Positions 23,504 to 31,041 of a stretch of 64,000 bases of DNA are shown piece after piece. Origin of the DNA: Streptomyces griseiscabiei (GTDB taxonomy: Bacteria; Actinomycetota; Actinomycetes; Streptomycetales; Streptomycetaceae). Location: positions 2,542,001 to 2,606,000 of the forward strand of contig NZ_JAGJBZ010000002.1 of NCBI RefSeq assembly GCF_020010925.1, written 5' to 3'. A model generated the notes under the pieces. The model had not been told where the DNA came from. It made no database searches and saw only the letters and a list, made by a program, of their open reading frames with translations. Position 1 is the first letter of the stretch, and the number at the start of each line of letters is the position of its first letter. A program made the position numbers and the translations under genes.

Positions 23504-24583
23504 ATGACCGCCGGGCGGGGTGTGCGCACGCTCAGGGCGGTGGTGTTCGCGGCCGTCTGCGTGCTGCTCGCCGCCCTCGGCCATCTCCTGATGTCGGGCT
23601 TCCCTGTGCCCTGGTGGACGACGGCCGCCGGGTTCGCCGCCACGGCCGGCGCCGGCTGGTGTCTGGCGGGCCGCGAACGCGGGCTCCCCCTCGTCCTGTC
23701 CGTCGCCGTCCTGGCGCAGGGCGCGCTCCACCGTGCCTTCGCCCTGACCGGCGGAGGGTCTGCCGACCCGTCGGCCGGCATGAGCGGCGCAGGGGGAGCG
23801 GGCACGGGCGGCGGGGGCGCTGCGGGTCTCATGGGCGGTGTGGGCCACGCGGCGCACATGGGCCACGCCGCGCATCCGGGGCCCGCCGCGCATCTGGGGC
23901 TCTCGGCCCACCCGGGGCACGGCACGGACGGCGGTTCGTCGTCGCTCGGGATGCTCGCCGCCCACACCCTGGCCGCGCTGTTGAGCGGGCTGTGGCTGGG
24001 CCACGGGGAACGGGCGGCGTTCCGGGTGCTGCGGGCGGTCGCCGGGTGGCTGGCCGCGCCGTTGCGGCGGCCGGCCTCCGCAACGGCCGTGCCGGCGCCC
24101 CGGCCGGGTCCGGGACCTTCGCGTGAACGCACGGTACGGGTGCCGCGGCCGGCGCTCGCCCACACGATCGTGTCCCGTGGCCCCCCGGCCGGGACCGCTG
24201 TCGTCCGAGACAGCCGGTGTCCCGAGCCCGTCCGCCTCTTCCCCGGACACCGCACAGCCGGTGCCCGGGCCGGGGGCAGACCCTCGGGCCGGAGTCGTGC
24301 GCGTCGCCACGTGTACGGCCTCTCCCCTCTCCCTCCCGTTCCGGGACGTCTCCGCGGCGCCCACCGTGCCGCCCCGTGTGTTCGGCATGCCGGGGCGCGA
24401 CCGGGGCCGCCGCCGCGCCTCCGCGCGCCGCCGCACCTTCCGTCGGGCCCGTCCGTGTCCTCGGCCGGGCGCCGGGTGCCGCCGCGCCGGATCCCGGACC
24501 TTCCGACAGGACATCCAGGTGATCACTTCTGTTCAGCCCGTCCCGCACACGACGCGCGACGAGGCGCACCGGTCGAGCCGTGA
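23504..24583 (+). CDS. Membrane protein with His-rich loop, encoded before the ECF sigma gene
   Basis: 359 aa from ATG 23504. Helices at about 9-30 (VVFAAVCVLLAALGHLLMSG), 35-50 and 60-75, then a Gly-rich, Met- and His-rich segment (MGGVGHAAHMGHAAHPG and more histidines to about residue 150), then another helix (LAAHTLAALLSGLWLGHG). The final 140 residues (after about 24130) are Arg/Pro-rich and look like read-through of non-coding DNA; relatives as I remember them end near IVSRGPP, so the stop may have been lost. Probable copper-binding or sensing membrane protein. Its reading frame overlaps the start of the sigma gene. Function inferred only. Confidence 0.6.
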   Translation: MTAGRGVRTLRAVVFAAVCVLLAALGHLLMSGFPVPWWTTAAGFAATAGAGWCLAGRERGLPLVLSVAVLAQGALHRAFALTGGGSADPSAGMSGAGGAGTGGGGAAGLMGGVGHAAHMGHAAHPGPAAHLGLSAHPGHGTDGGSSSLGMLAAHTLAALLSGLWLGHGERAAFRVLRAVAGWLAAPLRRPASATAVPAPRPGPGPSRERTVRVPRPALAHTIVSRGPPAGTAVVRDSRCPEPVRLFPGHRTAGARAGGRPSGRSRARRHVYGLSPLPPVPGRLRGAHRAAPCVRHAGARPGPPPRLRAPPHLPSGPSVSSAGRRVPPRRIPDLPTGHPGDHFCSARPAHDARRGAPVEP

Positions 24584-25178
24584 CGAGTCGGCCACCGCCT
24601 GGGCGCTGGCCGCCCGTGGCGGCGACCCGGCCGCTCTCGACCGGTTCGTGCGGGCCCTGCACCCCGATGTCGTCCGCTACATCACCCATCTCTCCTCCGA
24701 CCGTCAGCTCGCCGACGACCTCGCGCAGGACACGTTCCTGAGGGCGCTCGGCAGTCTGCACCGGTTCGAGGGCCGCTCCTCGGCGCGCACCTGGCTGCTG
24801 TCCATCGCGCGCCGCACGGTCGTCGACAGCCTGCGCCATGCCGCCGCCCGGCCCCGGTCGGCCGACGCGGACGACTGGACGACGTGCGCCGAACGGGCCC
24901 GGCCGGCCGGACTGCCCGGGTTCGAGGACGGCGTGGCCCTGCTCGACCTGCTGGACGCGCTCCCCGCCGAGCGCCGCCAGGCCTTCGTCCTCACCCAACT
25001 GGCGGGGCTGCCCTACGAGGAGGCCGCCGAGGTCAGCGGCTGCCCCGTGGGGACCATCCGCTCCCGGGTGGCACGCGCGCGGGCGACCCTCGTGCGGCTG
25101 CTGATCGAGGCGGAGTCCGAGCCCGCGAGCGGCGCCTCGGCCGAGAGACGGCACCTGCCGTCCCCGGCAGCCGCGTAG
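24519..25178 (+). CDS. ECF-family RNA polymerase sigma factor (copper/chalkophore regulon)
   Basis: 219 aa from GTG 24519, chosen because sigma-70 region 2 begins soon after; the longer frame upstream has no conservation. Region 2 reads DPAALDRFVRALHPDVVRYI and DRQLADDLAQDTFLRALGSLHRFEG with RTWLLSIARRTVVDSLR. Region 4 reads LDLLDALPAERRQAFVLTQLAGLPYEEAAEV and GCPVGTIRSRVARARATL. No classical zinc-binding anti-sigma gene follows. It sits last in the operon driven by promoter A and would read the three identical GGAACT-N16-CGACTACT sites. As I recall, mycobacterial SigC, which lacks a known anti-sigma, controls copper-acquisition genes of the same type. Confidence 0.9.
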   Translation: MITSVQPVPHTTRDEAHRSSRDESATAWALAARGGDPAALDRFVRALHPDVVRYITHLSSDRQLADDLAQDTFLRALGSLHRFEGRSSARTWLLSIARRTVVDSLRHAAARPRSADADDWTTCAERARPAGLPGFEDGVALLDLLDALPAERRQAFVLTQLAGLPYEEAAEVSGCPVGTIRSRVARARATLVRLLIEAESEPASGASAERRHLPSPAAA

Positions 25179-25277
25179 GGGACACAGCGGCCGGCGCCCG
25201 CGCCGCCCCACCGGTGCTCAGCGCCATCCGCGGCCACCGTGGCAACGGCCCGTCGTCGCCTCCGACGCCCCCGGCCC

Positions 25278-25769
25278 TCATGGCTGCCGTACGGCGTCGG
25301 TCACCGTCGCCCGCACCACCACCCGGCCGCTCCGGCGGAACCACAGGGTGTACGGCACGGTCTGTCCGGACGTCAGCACCGGCGGGTCCAGGATCACGAC
25401 CCCGAGCCCGCCCGGCGCCATACGGACCGTGCCGCCGGGCGGGACGTCGACGGCCCAGGCCGGTTCCGTGCGGCCCGTCCCGGTCCGGCGGACGGTGCGG
25501 CGCAGGACGCTGACGCCGAGTTCCGTCGAGTCGGCGTACAGCAGGGTGTCCCGCGACGCCCCGGTGTTGCGGATCTCGAAGTACGCGGCGGTCGAGTCGG
25601 CGCCCTCGGGCGCCGGGACGATACGCGCGTACCCGACCGTGATCCGGGGCGGCGCGTCACCGGCCGCGCCGGTCGCCGTGTACGCCACCAGCAGGGCCAG
25701 CGCGCAGAGGGAGGCCGCCGAGGGCGCCGCGGCGGCCCGCAGGACGTGTCTCAGGGTTTCGTGCTCCAT
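25278..25769 (-). CDS. PCu(A)C-like exported protein with degenerate copper ligands
   Basis: 163 aa from ATG 25769. One N-terminal hydrophobic helix (PSAASLCALALLVAYTAT) anchors or exports it. The beta-sandwich matches the PCu(A)C pattern and the paralogue at 22868: TAAYFEIRNTGASRDTLLYA, VPPGGTVRMAPGGLGVVIL. The H-x-M segment of the paralogue is replaced by VLRRTVRRTG, so at least the His and one Met are missing. Convergent with the sigma gene and divergent from the biosynthetic operon. It may bind a different metal or the isonitrile complex, or assist the other chaperone. Confidence 0.7.
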   Translation of the reverse strand: MEHETLRHVLRAAAAPSAASLCALALLVAYTATGAAGDAPPRITVGYARIVPAPEGADSTAAYFEIRNTGASRDTLLYADSTELGVSVLRRTVRRTGTGRTEPAWAVDVPPGGTVRMAPGGLGVVILDPPVLTSGQTVPYTLWFRRSGRVVVRATVTDAVRQP

Positions 25770-25889
25770 GGCCCATTGGTCGGCGGGCGCTCCCGCCGGG
25801 TTCCCCGCCGGTGCCGGGCCGACCGGTTCCGGAGGGTGGTGGCGGGAATCAACTCGCCCTGAAGAAAAGGGAATTGGCGCGAACTCACG

Positions 25890-25919
25890 GGAACTCACCC
25901 GCACTCCGGTCCGACTACT
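25890..25919 (+). promoter_or_regulatory. ECF sigma promoter B (isonitrile biosynthesis operon)
   Basis: GGAACT at 25890-25895, 16 bases, CGACTACT at 25912-25919, 42 bases before the ATG at 25962. The -35 region is part of a direct repeat GAACTCAC (25881-25888 and 25891-25898), and a GTCCGAC direct repeat flanks the -10 (25909-25915 and 25921-25927). Identical core to promoters A and C. Confidence 0.82.
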
Positions 25920-25961
25920 AGTCCGACAGCACACCCCACGACCACCCGCACGGAGACCGCT

Positions 25962-26714
25962 ATGACGCCGGAGATCGAGGACGCCTTCGCCGCCGTCCGG
26001 GCCGAGTACGGCGCCGCGTCGATCACCCGTGTCGAACGGATGCTGCAGCCGGGCGCGGACACCCGGCATCCGCTGCAGCGGGCGGCCAAGTGGATCATGC
26101 CGGGTCTCTCCCCGACCCCTTGGCACGACCCCTGTGCCCACGCCGAGCTGGTGCCCGTCGTCCGCGCGCTGGAGGAAGGCCACGAGGCGATCAAGAAGGA
26201 GCTGACGGTCGCCTGGGCGTCCCACCGGGACGCGTTCTCGGACTACGAGCACTATCTGACCCGCCAGGAGAACTGGCAGGCCCTCCACCTCTTCCGCGAC
26301 GGGCACCTCGTCGCGGAGTCGGCCGCCACGGCACCCACCGCGCACCGGATCCTGAAGGAGACGGCCGTCGACACGGAGAAGATCTGCCCTCTCCTCGAAA
26401 GCCACTTCTCCACCCTGCTGCCGGGCGCGGTCGTCGAACCCCACTGCGATCTCTGGAACTTCAGCATCAACCTGCATCTCGCCGTGGACATCCCCGACGG
26501 GTGCTCGCTCACGGTCGCCGGGGAGACCCGCGCCTGGGAGGAGGGGCGCTGTCTGCTCTTCGACTACTCCTTCGAGCACGAGGCCCGCAACGAGGGCACC
26601 CGCCCCCGGACCTGTCTGCTCGTCGACCTCTGGCACCCGGAGACCACCGTCCCCGAACGCCGGGCGCTGGTGGCCCTGTTCACGGAGATCCGCCGGCTCA
26701 TGGGGGTGGACTGA
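25962..26714 (+). CDS. Aspartyl/asparaginyl beta-hydroxylase-like Fe(II)/2-oxoglutarate oxygenase
   Basis: 250 aa, first gene after promoter B. The C-terminal half has the Asp_Arg_Hydrox pattern: VVEPHCDLWNFSINLHLAV (His161, Asp163), the loop GETRAWEEGRCLLFDYSFEHEARNEG with a second metal-type His206, and RTCLLVDLWHPE, where the Arg fits the 2-oxoglutarate-binding position. The N-terminal half (to about residue 110) is not recognised. Family members hydroxylate peptidyl or free Asp/Asn or lipid chains. Its place at the head of the isonitrile operon suggests tailoring of the lipopeptide or of a precursor; it has no counterpart in the canonical ScoA-E set. Confidence 0.8.
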   Translation: MTPEIEDAFAAVRAEYGAASITRVERMLQPGADTRHPLQRAAKWIMPGLSPTPWHDPCAHAELVPVVRALEEGHEAIKKELTVAWASHRDAFSDYEHYLTRQENWQALHLFRDGHLVAESAATAPTAHRILKETAVDTEKICPLLESHFSTLLPGAVVEPHCDLWNFSINLHLAVDIPDGCSLTVAGETRAWEEGRCLLFDYSFEHEARNEGTRPRTCLLVDLWHPETTVPERRALVALFTEIRRLMGVD

Positions 26715-26720
26715 GCGACG

Positions 26721-28136
26721 ATGCCCCTGCTGATCCTGGCGCTCGGCCAGCTCGTCATCTCCCTCGACCACAGCATCGTGTACGTCGCCCTGCCCGACAT
26801 CGGCGGCGGGCTCGGCTTCTCCGACCACGACCTCCAGTGGGTGGTGAGCGCCTACGTCGTGGCCACCGGCGGCTTCCTGCTGCTCGGCGGCCGGGCCGCC
26901 GACCTGCTGGGCCGACGGCGGATGTTCGTCCTGGCCGCACTGCTGTACGCCGGCTCGTCCCTCGTCGGCGGCTTCGCCGGCTCACCCGGCGTCCTGGTCG
27001 CCGTCCGGGCGGTCCAGGGCATCGGCGGCGCGCTGCTGTTCCCGGCGACGCTGTCCCTGATCACCACCCTGTACGACGAGGGGCCGGCCCGGAACCGTGC
27101 CCTCGCGGTGTGGGGGGCCGCCGGGGCCGGCGGGCTCTGCTTCGGGTCGCTGCTCGGCGGGGTCCTGGTGGAGGCGTTCGGCTGGCCCTCGGTGTTCTTC
27201 GTCAACGTGCCCGTCGCCGGCGCCCTCGCGGTGGCCGGACGGCTGCTGTTCCCGGCGGACGGGCCCCGGGACCGCTCGCGCCGATTCGACGTGGCGGGCG
27301 CGCTGACGGCGACGGGCGGGACGACGCTTCTGGTGTTCCTGCTGGTCCAGGCCCCGGCGGAGGGGTGGACCACCCCGACGGCCCTGGTCGGCGCGGTGGC
27401 GGCCGTCGGACTGCTGGCGCTGTTCGCCGTGGTCGAGCGCCGGGCACGTGAACCGCTGGTACCGGCAAGGCTGTTCGCCCACCGGGGCCTGCTGGTGACG
27501 ATGGTGGTGACCGCGCTGTTCAGTGCCACGTTCAGTTCGGTGCCGTACTTCCTCACCCTGTACTTCCGGTCGGTGCACGGCTACAGCGCGGTCGCGACCG
27601 GCCTCGCGTTCCTCGTGCCCGCCGTGGTCGTCGCCCTGGGCACGCGGGTGGGCGAACGGGCCGTGGCCGCCTTCGGGGTGCGCCGCACGCTGGTGGGCGG
27701 CATGGCGCTGGGCGCCGCCGGAGCCGGGGCGCTCGGCCCGGCCCTCACCTCGGACGGCCCGTACGCCGCGCTGCTGCCGGGGATCGTGCTGCTGGGCCTC
27801 GGCCAGGGCGCCGCGTGGACCGGGATGTGGATCGCCGCGTCTGCCGGGGTCGCCCCGGGCGACCAGGGCATCGCCTCCGGAACGGCGTCGACGACACTCC
27901 AGGTGGGCGGCGCGGTGGGCCTCGCCCTGCTCGTCGCGGTCGCCGGGGGCGTGGGCCAGAACGCGTCCGGACCCGGGCTCCTCGACGGCATCCGCACCGC
28001 CGTCCTGACGATCGCGGCCGGTATCGGGTGCGGGGCGCTGGCGCTGGCTGCGGGGTGGAGGGCGAGCGGTGGAGCCGGCCTCACCGGGGCCGGGGCCACC
28101 GCCGTGACCGAGGCCGAGGGGGCGGGCGGTCCCTAG
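26721..28136 (+). CDS. MFS transporter, DHA2 (EmrB/QacA-like) family
   Basis: 471 aa with about 14 hydrophobic helices. Starts 6 bases after the oxygenase gene. Motifs: LDHSIVYVALPDIGGGLGF in TM1, GRAADLLGRRRMFV (motif A), VQGIGGALLFPATLSLI, and GAAGAGGLCFGSLLGGVLVEAFGWPSVFFVNVPVA (motif C region, key part GGVLVE and FFVNVP). These pumps use the proton gradient to export drugs or natural products. It probably exports the isonitrile lipopeptide. TM1 begins almost at the N-terminus, so the upstream start choice seems right. Confidence 0.9.
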   Translation: MPLLILALGQLVISLDHSIVYVALPDIGGGLGFSDHDLQWVVSAYVVATGGFLLLGGRAADLLGRRRMFVLAALLYAGSSLVGGFAGSPGVLVAVRAVQGIGGALLFPATLSLITTLYDEGPARNRALAVWGAAGAGGLCFGSLLGGVLVEAFGWPSVFFVNVPVAGALAVAGRLLFPADGPRDRSRRFDVAGALTATGGTTLLVFLLVQAPAEGWTTPTALVGAVAAVGLLALFAVVERRAREPLVPARLFAHRGLLVTMVVTALFSATFSSVPYFLTLYFRSVHGYSAVATGLAFLVPAVVVALGTRVGERAVAAFGVRRTLVGGMALGAAGAGALGPALTSDGPYAALLPGIVLLGLGQGAAWTGMWIAASAGVAPGDQGIASGTASTTLQVGGAVGLALLVAVAGGVGQNASGPGLLDGIRTAVLTIAAGIGCGALALAAGWRASGGAGLTGAGATAVTEAEGAGGP

Positions 28137-28188
28137 GCCCCGCTCCGGTGCCGGGCGTCCCTCCCTGACCGGCCTTCCGTCCGTACGG

Positions 28189-28226
28189 CTTCCCTCCCCT
28201 TCCCTCTCTCCCTCGCCCCTTCCCTC
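28189..28226 (+). other. Pyrimidine-rich tract inside the biosynthetic operon
   Basis: In the 137-base gap between the MFS gene and the KASIII gene, 37 of 38 bases of the plus strand are C or T, with CCTTCC-type repeats; the only purine is G at 28215. A GGAG ribosome site at 28264-28267 follows before the ATG at 28274. No hairpin or promoter is obvious. Confidence 0.6.
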
Positions 28227-28273
28227 ACGTGTCCGGGCCGTCCGCCCGTCCTCCGCCATGTCTGGAGAACCTC

Positions 28274-29323
28274 ATGTCCCCTGTCGGCGCCGGTGTTTCC
28301 GCCCCTCCCGCGGCCGTCCTGTGCGGGCTGGCCGGATGGGTGCCGTCCCGTACGGTGACCAACGAGCAGCTCGCGGGACGGCTCGGCACGGACGACGCCT
28401 GGATCCGTGCCCGGACCGGAATCCGCACCCGCCACGCCGTCGAGCCCGGACAGGCGACCTCCGATCTGGCCGTCGAGGCGGGCCGCCGGGCACTGGCCTC
28501 GGCGGGGCCGGGCGGGGCCGACGCCGTCCTCCTCGCCACGACCACCCCGGACCACCCGTGCCCGGCCACCGCGCCCGCGGTCGCCGCCCGGCTGGGGCTG
28601 ACGGGAGCGGCCGCCTTCGACATCGGCGCGGTCTGCGCCGGCTTCGTCCACGGGCTGGCCTCGGCCGCCGGGCTGATCGCGGCCGGGATCGCGCGACGGG
28701 TCCTGCTCATCGGGGCGGACACGTACTCCACGATCGTGGACCCCCTGGACCGGGGCAACGCGATCCTCTTCGGCGACGGCGCCGGAGCCGTCGTCCTGCG
28801 CGCCGGACACCCCGACGAGCCCGGCGCCGTCGGCCACTTCGACCTCGGCAGCGACGGCACGCACGAGGACCTGATCACGGTCGCGGCCGGCGGTTCCCGA
28901 GGGCGGTCCCGGCCCGGTGAACCGAGCCGCGAGGAACGGCACTTCGCGATGCGGGGGCGGGAGGTCTACCGCCACGCCGTGACGCGGATGGCCGAGTCGG
29001 CGCGCACCACCCTGACCCGGGCCGGCCGGAAGACCGACGACGTCGACCACTTCGTACCCCACCAGGCCAACCTGCGGATCCTGTACGCGGTGGCCGACGA
29101 CCTCGGCCTCCCCCGGGAGCGCTGTGCGACGCATGTCGAGTCCGTCGGCAACACGGGCGCCGCCTCCATCCCGCTCGCCCTCGCCGACGCCGCCTCCCGC
29201 GGGGTGCTCCGGCCCGGCGACCGGCTGCTCCTCACCGCCTTCGGCGGCGGCCTCACCTGGGGCTCCTGCCTGCTGACCTGGCCCGCACCCCCGCAACCGC
29301 CACAAGAACGGACGACGTCATGA
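28274..29323 (+). CDS. 3-oxoacyl-ACP synthase III (FabH/KASIII) family enzyme
   Basis: 349 aa from ATG 28274. Complete catalytic triad: Cys121 in GAVCAGF, His263 in VPHQAN and Asn293 in SVGNTGAAS. The start VLCGLAGWVPSRTVTNEQLA and WIRARTGIRTRH are typical of FabH. It could extend or start an acyl chain on the ACP encoded next, with which it overlaps by ATGA, to supply an unsaturated or branched acid for isonitrile formation; an acyltransferase role (CerJ-like) is also possible. The canonical sco/Rv0097-0101 set lacks such an enzyme. Confidence 0.92.
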   Translation: MSPVGAGVSAPPAAVLCGLAGWVPSRTVTNEQLAGRLGTDDAWIRARTGIRTRHAVEPGQATSDLAVEAGRRALASAGPGGADAVLLATTTPDHPCPATAPAVAARLGLTGAAAFDIGAVCAGFVHGLASAAGLIAAGIARRVLLIGADTYSTIVDPLDRGNAILFGDGAGAVVLRAGHPDEPGAVGHFDLGSDGTHEDLITVAAGGSRGRSRPGEPSREERHFAMRGREVYRHAVTRMAESARTTLTRAGRKTDDVDHFVPHQANLRILYAVADDLGLPRERCATHVESVGNTGAASIPLALADAASRGVLRPGDRLLLTAFGGGLTWGSCLLTWPAPPQPPQERTTS

Positions 29324-29559
29324 GCACCACCTACGAGCAGCTCGTCGAGATCCTCACCCGGCTGCACGACACCCCGGCGGACCGGATCCGTCCCGAGGCG
29401 ACCCTCGGCGCACTGGACGTCGACTCGCTGACGACGGTCGAGATCAGCATCCGTATCGAGCGCGACCTCGGCGCGGCCGTCGGCGACGACGAACTCGAAC
29501 CCGACCTCACGCTCGGCGACGTGGCCCGGCTCATCGACGCCCGCCGCACCACCGTCTGA
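29320..29559 (+). CDS. Acyl carrier protein (partner of the KASIII enzyme)
   Basis: 79 aa. Phosphopantetheine site Ser36 in [11 protein letters not shown]. Helix II follows ([16 protein letters not shown]), and the C-terminus [15 protein letters not shown] is normal. Start overlaps the KASIII stop by four bases, so the two are likely made in equal amounts. It is distinct from the second carrier protein at 32609, so this operon has two separate ACPs. Probably carries the acyl chain made by the KASIII enzyme. Confidence 0.9.
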   Translation: MSTTYEQLVEILTRLHDTPADRIRPEATLGALDVDSLTTVEISIRIERDLGAAVGDDELEPDLTLGDVARLIDARRTTV

Positions 29560-29581
29560 ACCCGCGGAAGGACACACCGAC

Positions 29582-30472
29582 ATGAAGATCGAGGAACAGC
29601 CCGGCGGCACGATGGGCGCCGTCGTGGAGGGCTTCGACCACACCACCGCACCGGACACGGACATCGCGGCCCTCAAGCACACCGTCTACACGAAGAAGAT
29701 CGCCGTACTGAAGGGCCAGGACCTCTCCCCGGAGGAATTCCTCGCGCTGGGCCAGCGGTTGGGCCGCCCGGAGACGTACTACGAGCCGATGTACCAGCAC
29801 CCGGAAGTCCCGGAGATATTCGTCTCCTCCAACGTCCCGAAGGACGGCAGGCAGATCGGTGTACCGAAGACGGGGAAGTTCTGGCACGCCGACTACCAAT
29901 TCATGCCCGACCCCTTCGGAATCACCCTGATCCACCCCCGGGTCGTCCCGGAGAGGAACCGGGGAACCTATTTCATCGACATGGGCCGGGCCTACGGGAA
30001 ACTGCCCGAGGACCTGAAGAAGGACATCGCGGGAACGTACTGCAGACACTCGGTGCGCAAGTACTTCAAAATACGGCCCGACGACGTCTACCGCCCCCTG
30101 AGCGAGATCATCGACGAGGTCGAGCGGAAGACCCCGGCGGTCCGGCAGCCGACCACGATCACCCACCCCATGACCGGCGAGACGATCCTCTACATCAGCG
30201 AGGGCTTCACCGTCGGCATCGAGGACGCGGACGGTGCGCCGCTCGACGAGGAACTGCTCAAGCGGCTGTTCGACGCCACCGGCCAGCTCGACGAGACCTT
30301 CGCGCACGAGGGCGTCCACCTGCAGGGCTTCGAACCCGGCGATCTGCTGATCTGGGACAACCGCAGCCTGGTCCACCGCGCCCGGCACACCACCACACCC
30401 GAGCCGACCGTCTCCCATCGCGTCACCGTCCACGACGAGCGGAGGCTGCACGACGGGATCGCGGCGACATGA
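29582..30472 (+). CDS. scoE: Isonitrile-forming Fe(II)/2-oxoglutarate decarboxylase-oxidase (ScoE / Rv0097-like)
   Basis: 296 aa, TauD fold. It converts a 3-(carboxymethylamino) acid (glycine adduct) to a beta-isonitrile acid. Metal ligands are His102 and Asp104 (WHADYQ) and His265 (LVHRARH); Arg280 is placed for 2-oxoglutarate. Substrate residues that I remember from ScoE (Tyr96, Tyr97, Tyr101, Arg157, Lys193, His132, Asp134, His295, Arg310) are all present here at a constant offset of 30: Tyr66, Tyr67, Tyr71, Arg127, Lys163 and so on. That makes an isonitrile synthase much likelier than a generic TauD. It overlaps scoD by ATGA. Confidence 0.93.
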   Translation: MKIEEQPGGTMGAVVEGFDHTTAPDTDIAALKHTVYTKKIAVLKGQDLSPEEFLALGQRLGRPETYYEPMYQHPEVPEIFVSSNVPKDGRQIGVPKTGKFWHADYQFMPDPFGITLIHPRVVPERNRGTYFIDMGRAYGKLPEDLKKDIAGTYCRHSVRKYFKIRPDDVYRPLSEIIDEVERKTPAVRQPTTITHPMTGETILYISEGFTVGIEDADGAPLDEELLKRLFDATGQLDETFAHEGVHLQGFEPGDLLIWDNRSLVHRARHTTTPEPTVSHRVTVHDERRLHDGIAAT

Positions 30473-31041
30473 CGGACGAGGCACTGCTGGCGCGCGTGCT
30501 GAGACCGTACAAGGAGCACTGCAGATATCTGCGTTCGGCCGTCGTCACCGAGAACGCGGACGGCAACGCCGTCGCCCACGGCGAGTTCGAGATCCCCGAG
30601 TCGTGCTACATCGACGACACCGGCCATCTGAATTCCGTCGAGGCGAACATCTGCTACAACCAGCTGATGTACTGCCTCGTCGCCAGGTCCGTACGGGACG
30701 GGCTGGGGACGGCATTCGCCGACTGGACGCTGGACGAATTCTTCGAGCGCCAGCTCCCGGACATTCTCATCGCCCGGTTCTCCACGCGGTTCCGGCGCCC
30801 GGTCGATCCCCGCTCCTTCTCGGGCGAGCTGGAGTTCCGCTCCGTCACCCGGCGCACCCCGGCCGGCGGCACTCCTTTCCTGTACGCCGAGACCGCCTTC
30901 CGCTACCGCGACGCCGCGTCCGGCCGCTGCGACGGCGAGGCGACCCTCGCGTTCGTCGACCTCCCCGGAGCCACGTCCCCCGAGCCACGTCCCGAGCCAC
31001 GTCCCCCGACCACCGAGACGACCCGAAGGCGCCGCCCATGA
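30469..31041 (+). CDS. scoD: FcoT/ScoD-like thioesterase of the isonitrile pathway
   Basis: 190 aa, hot-dog-type. It matches the mycobacterial Rv0098 (FcoT) pattern: [42 protein letters not shown] and [14 protein letters not shown] text ([13 protein letters not shown]). In the known pathway this enzyme helps add glycine to the alpha,beta-unsaturated acyl-ACP and releases the product as free acid for ScoE. The C-terminal 30 residues are Pro/Arg-rich and probably disordered. It overlaps scoE and scoC by 4 bases each. Confidence 0.88.
   Translation: MTDEALLARVLRPYKEHCRYLRSAVVTENADGNAVAHGEFEIPESCYIDDTGHLNSVEANICYNQLMYCLVARSVRDGLGTAFADWTLDEFFERQLPDILIARFSTRFRRPVDPRSFSGELEFRSVTRRTPAGGTPFLYAETAFRYRDAASGRCDGEATLAFVDLPGATSPEPRPEPRPPTTETTRRRRP

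Noticed and set aside
26565..26572. Additional CGACTACT in the AspH-like gene as a fourth ECF promoter
   Set aside because: It lies inside the coding sequence and no GGAACT stands 16 bases upstream.
29582..30472. scoE as a generic taurine dioxygenase
   Set aside because: The paired tyrosines (66, 67), Tyr71, Arg127 and Lys163 match the ScoE substrate pocket, and the neighbours are the isonitrile pathway genes.
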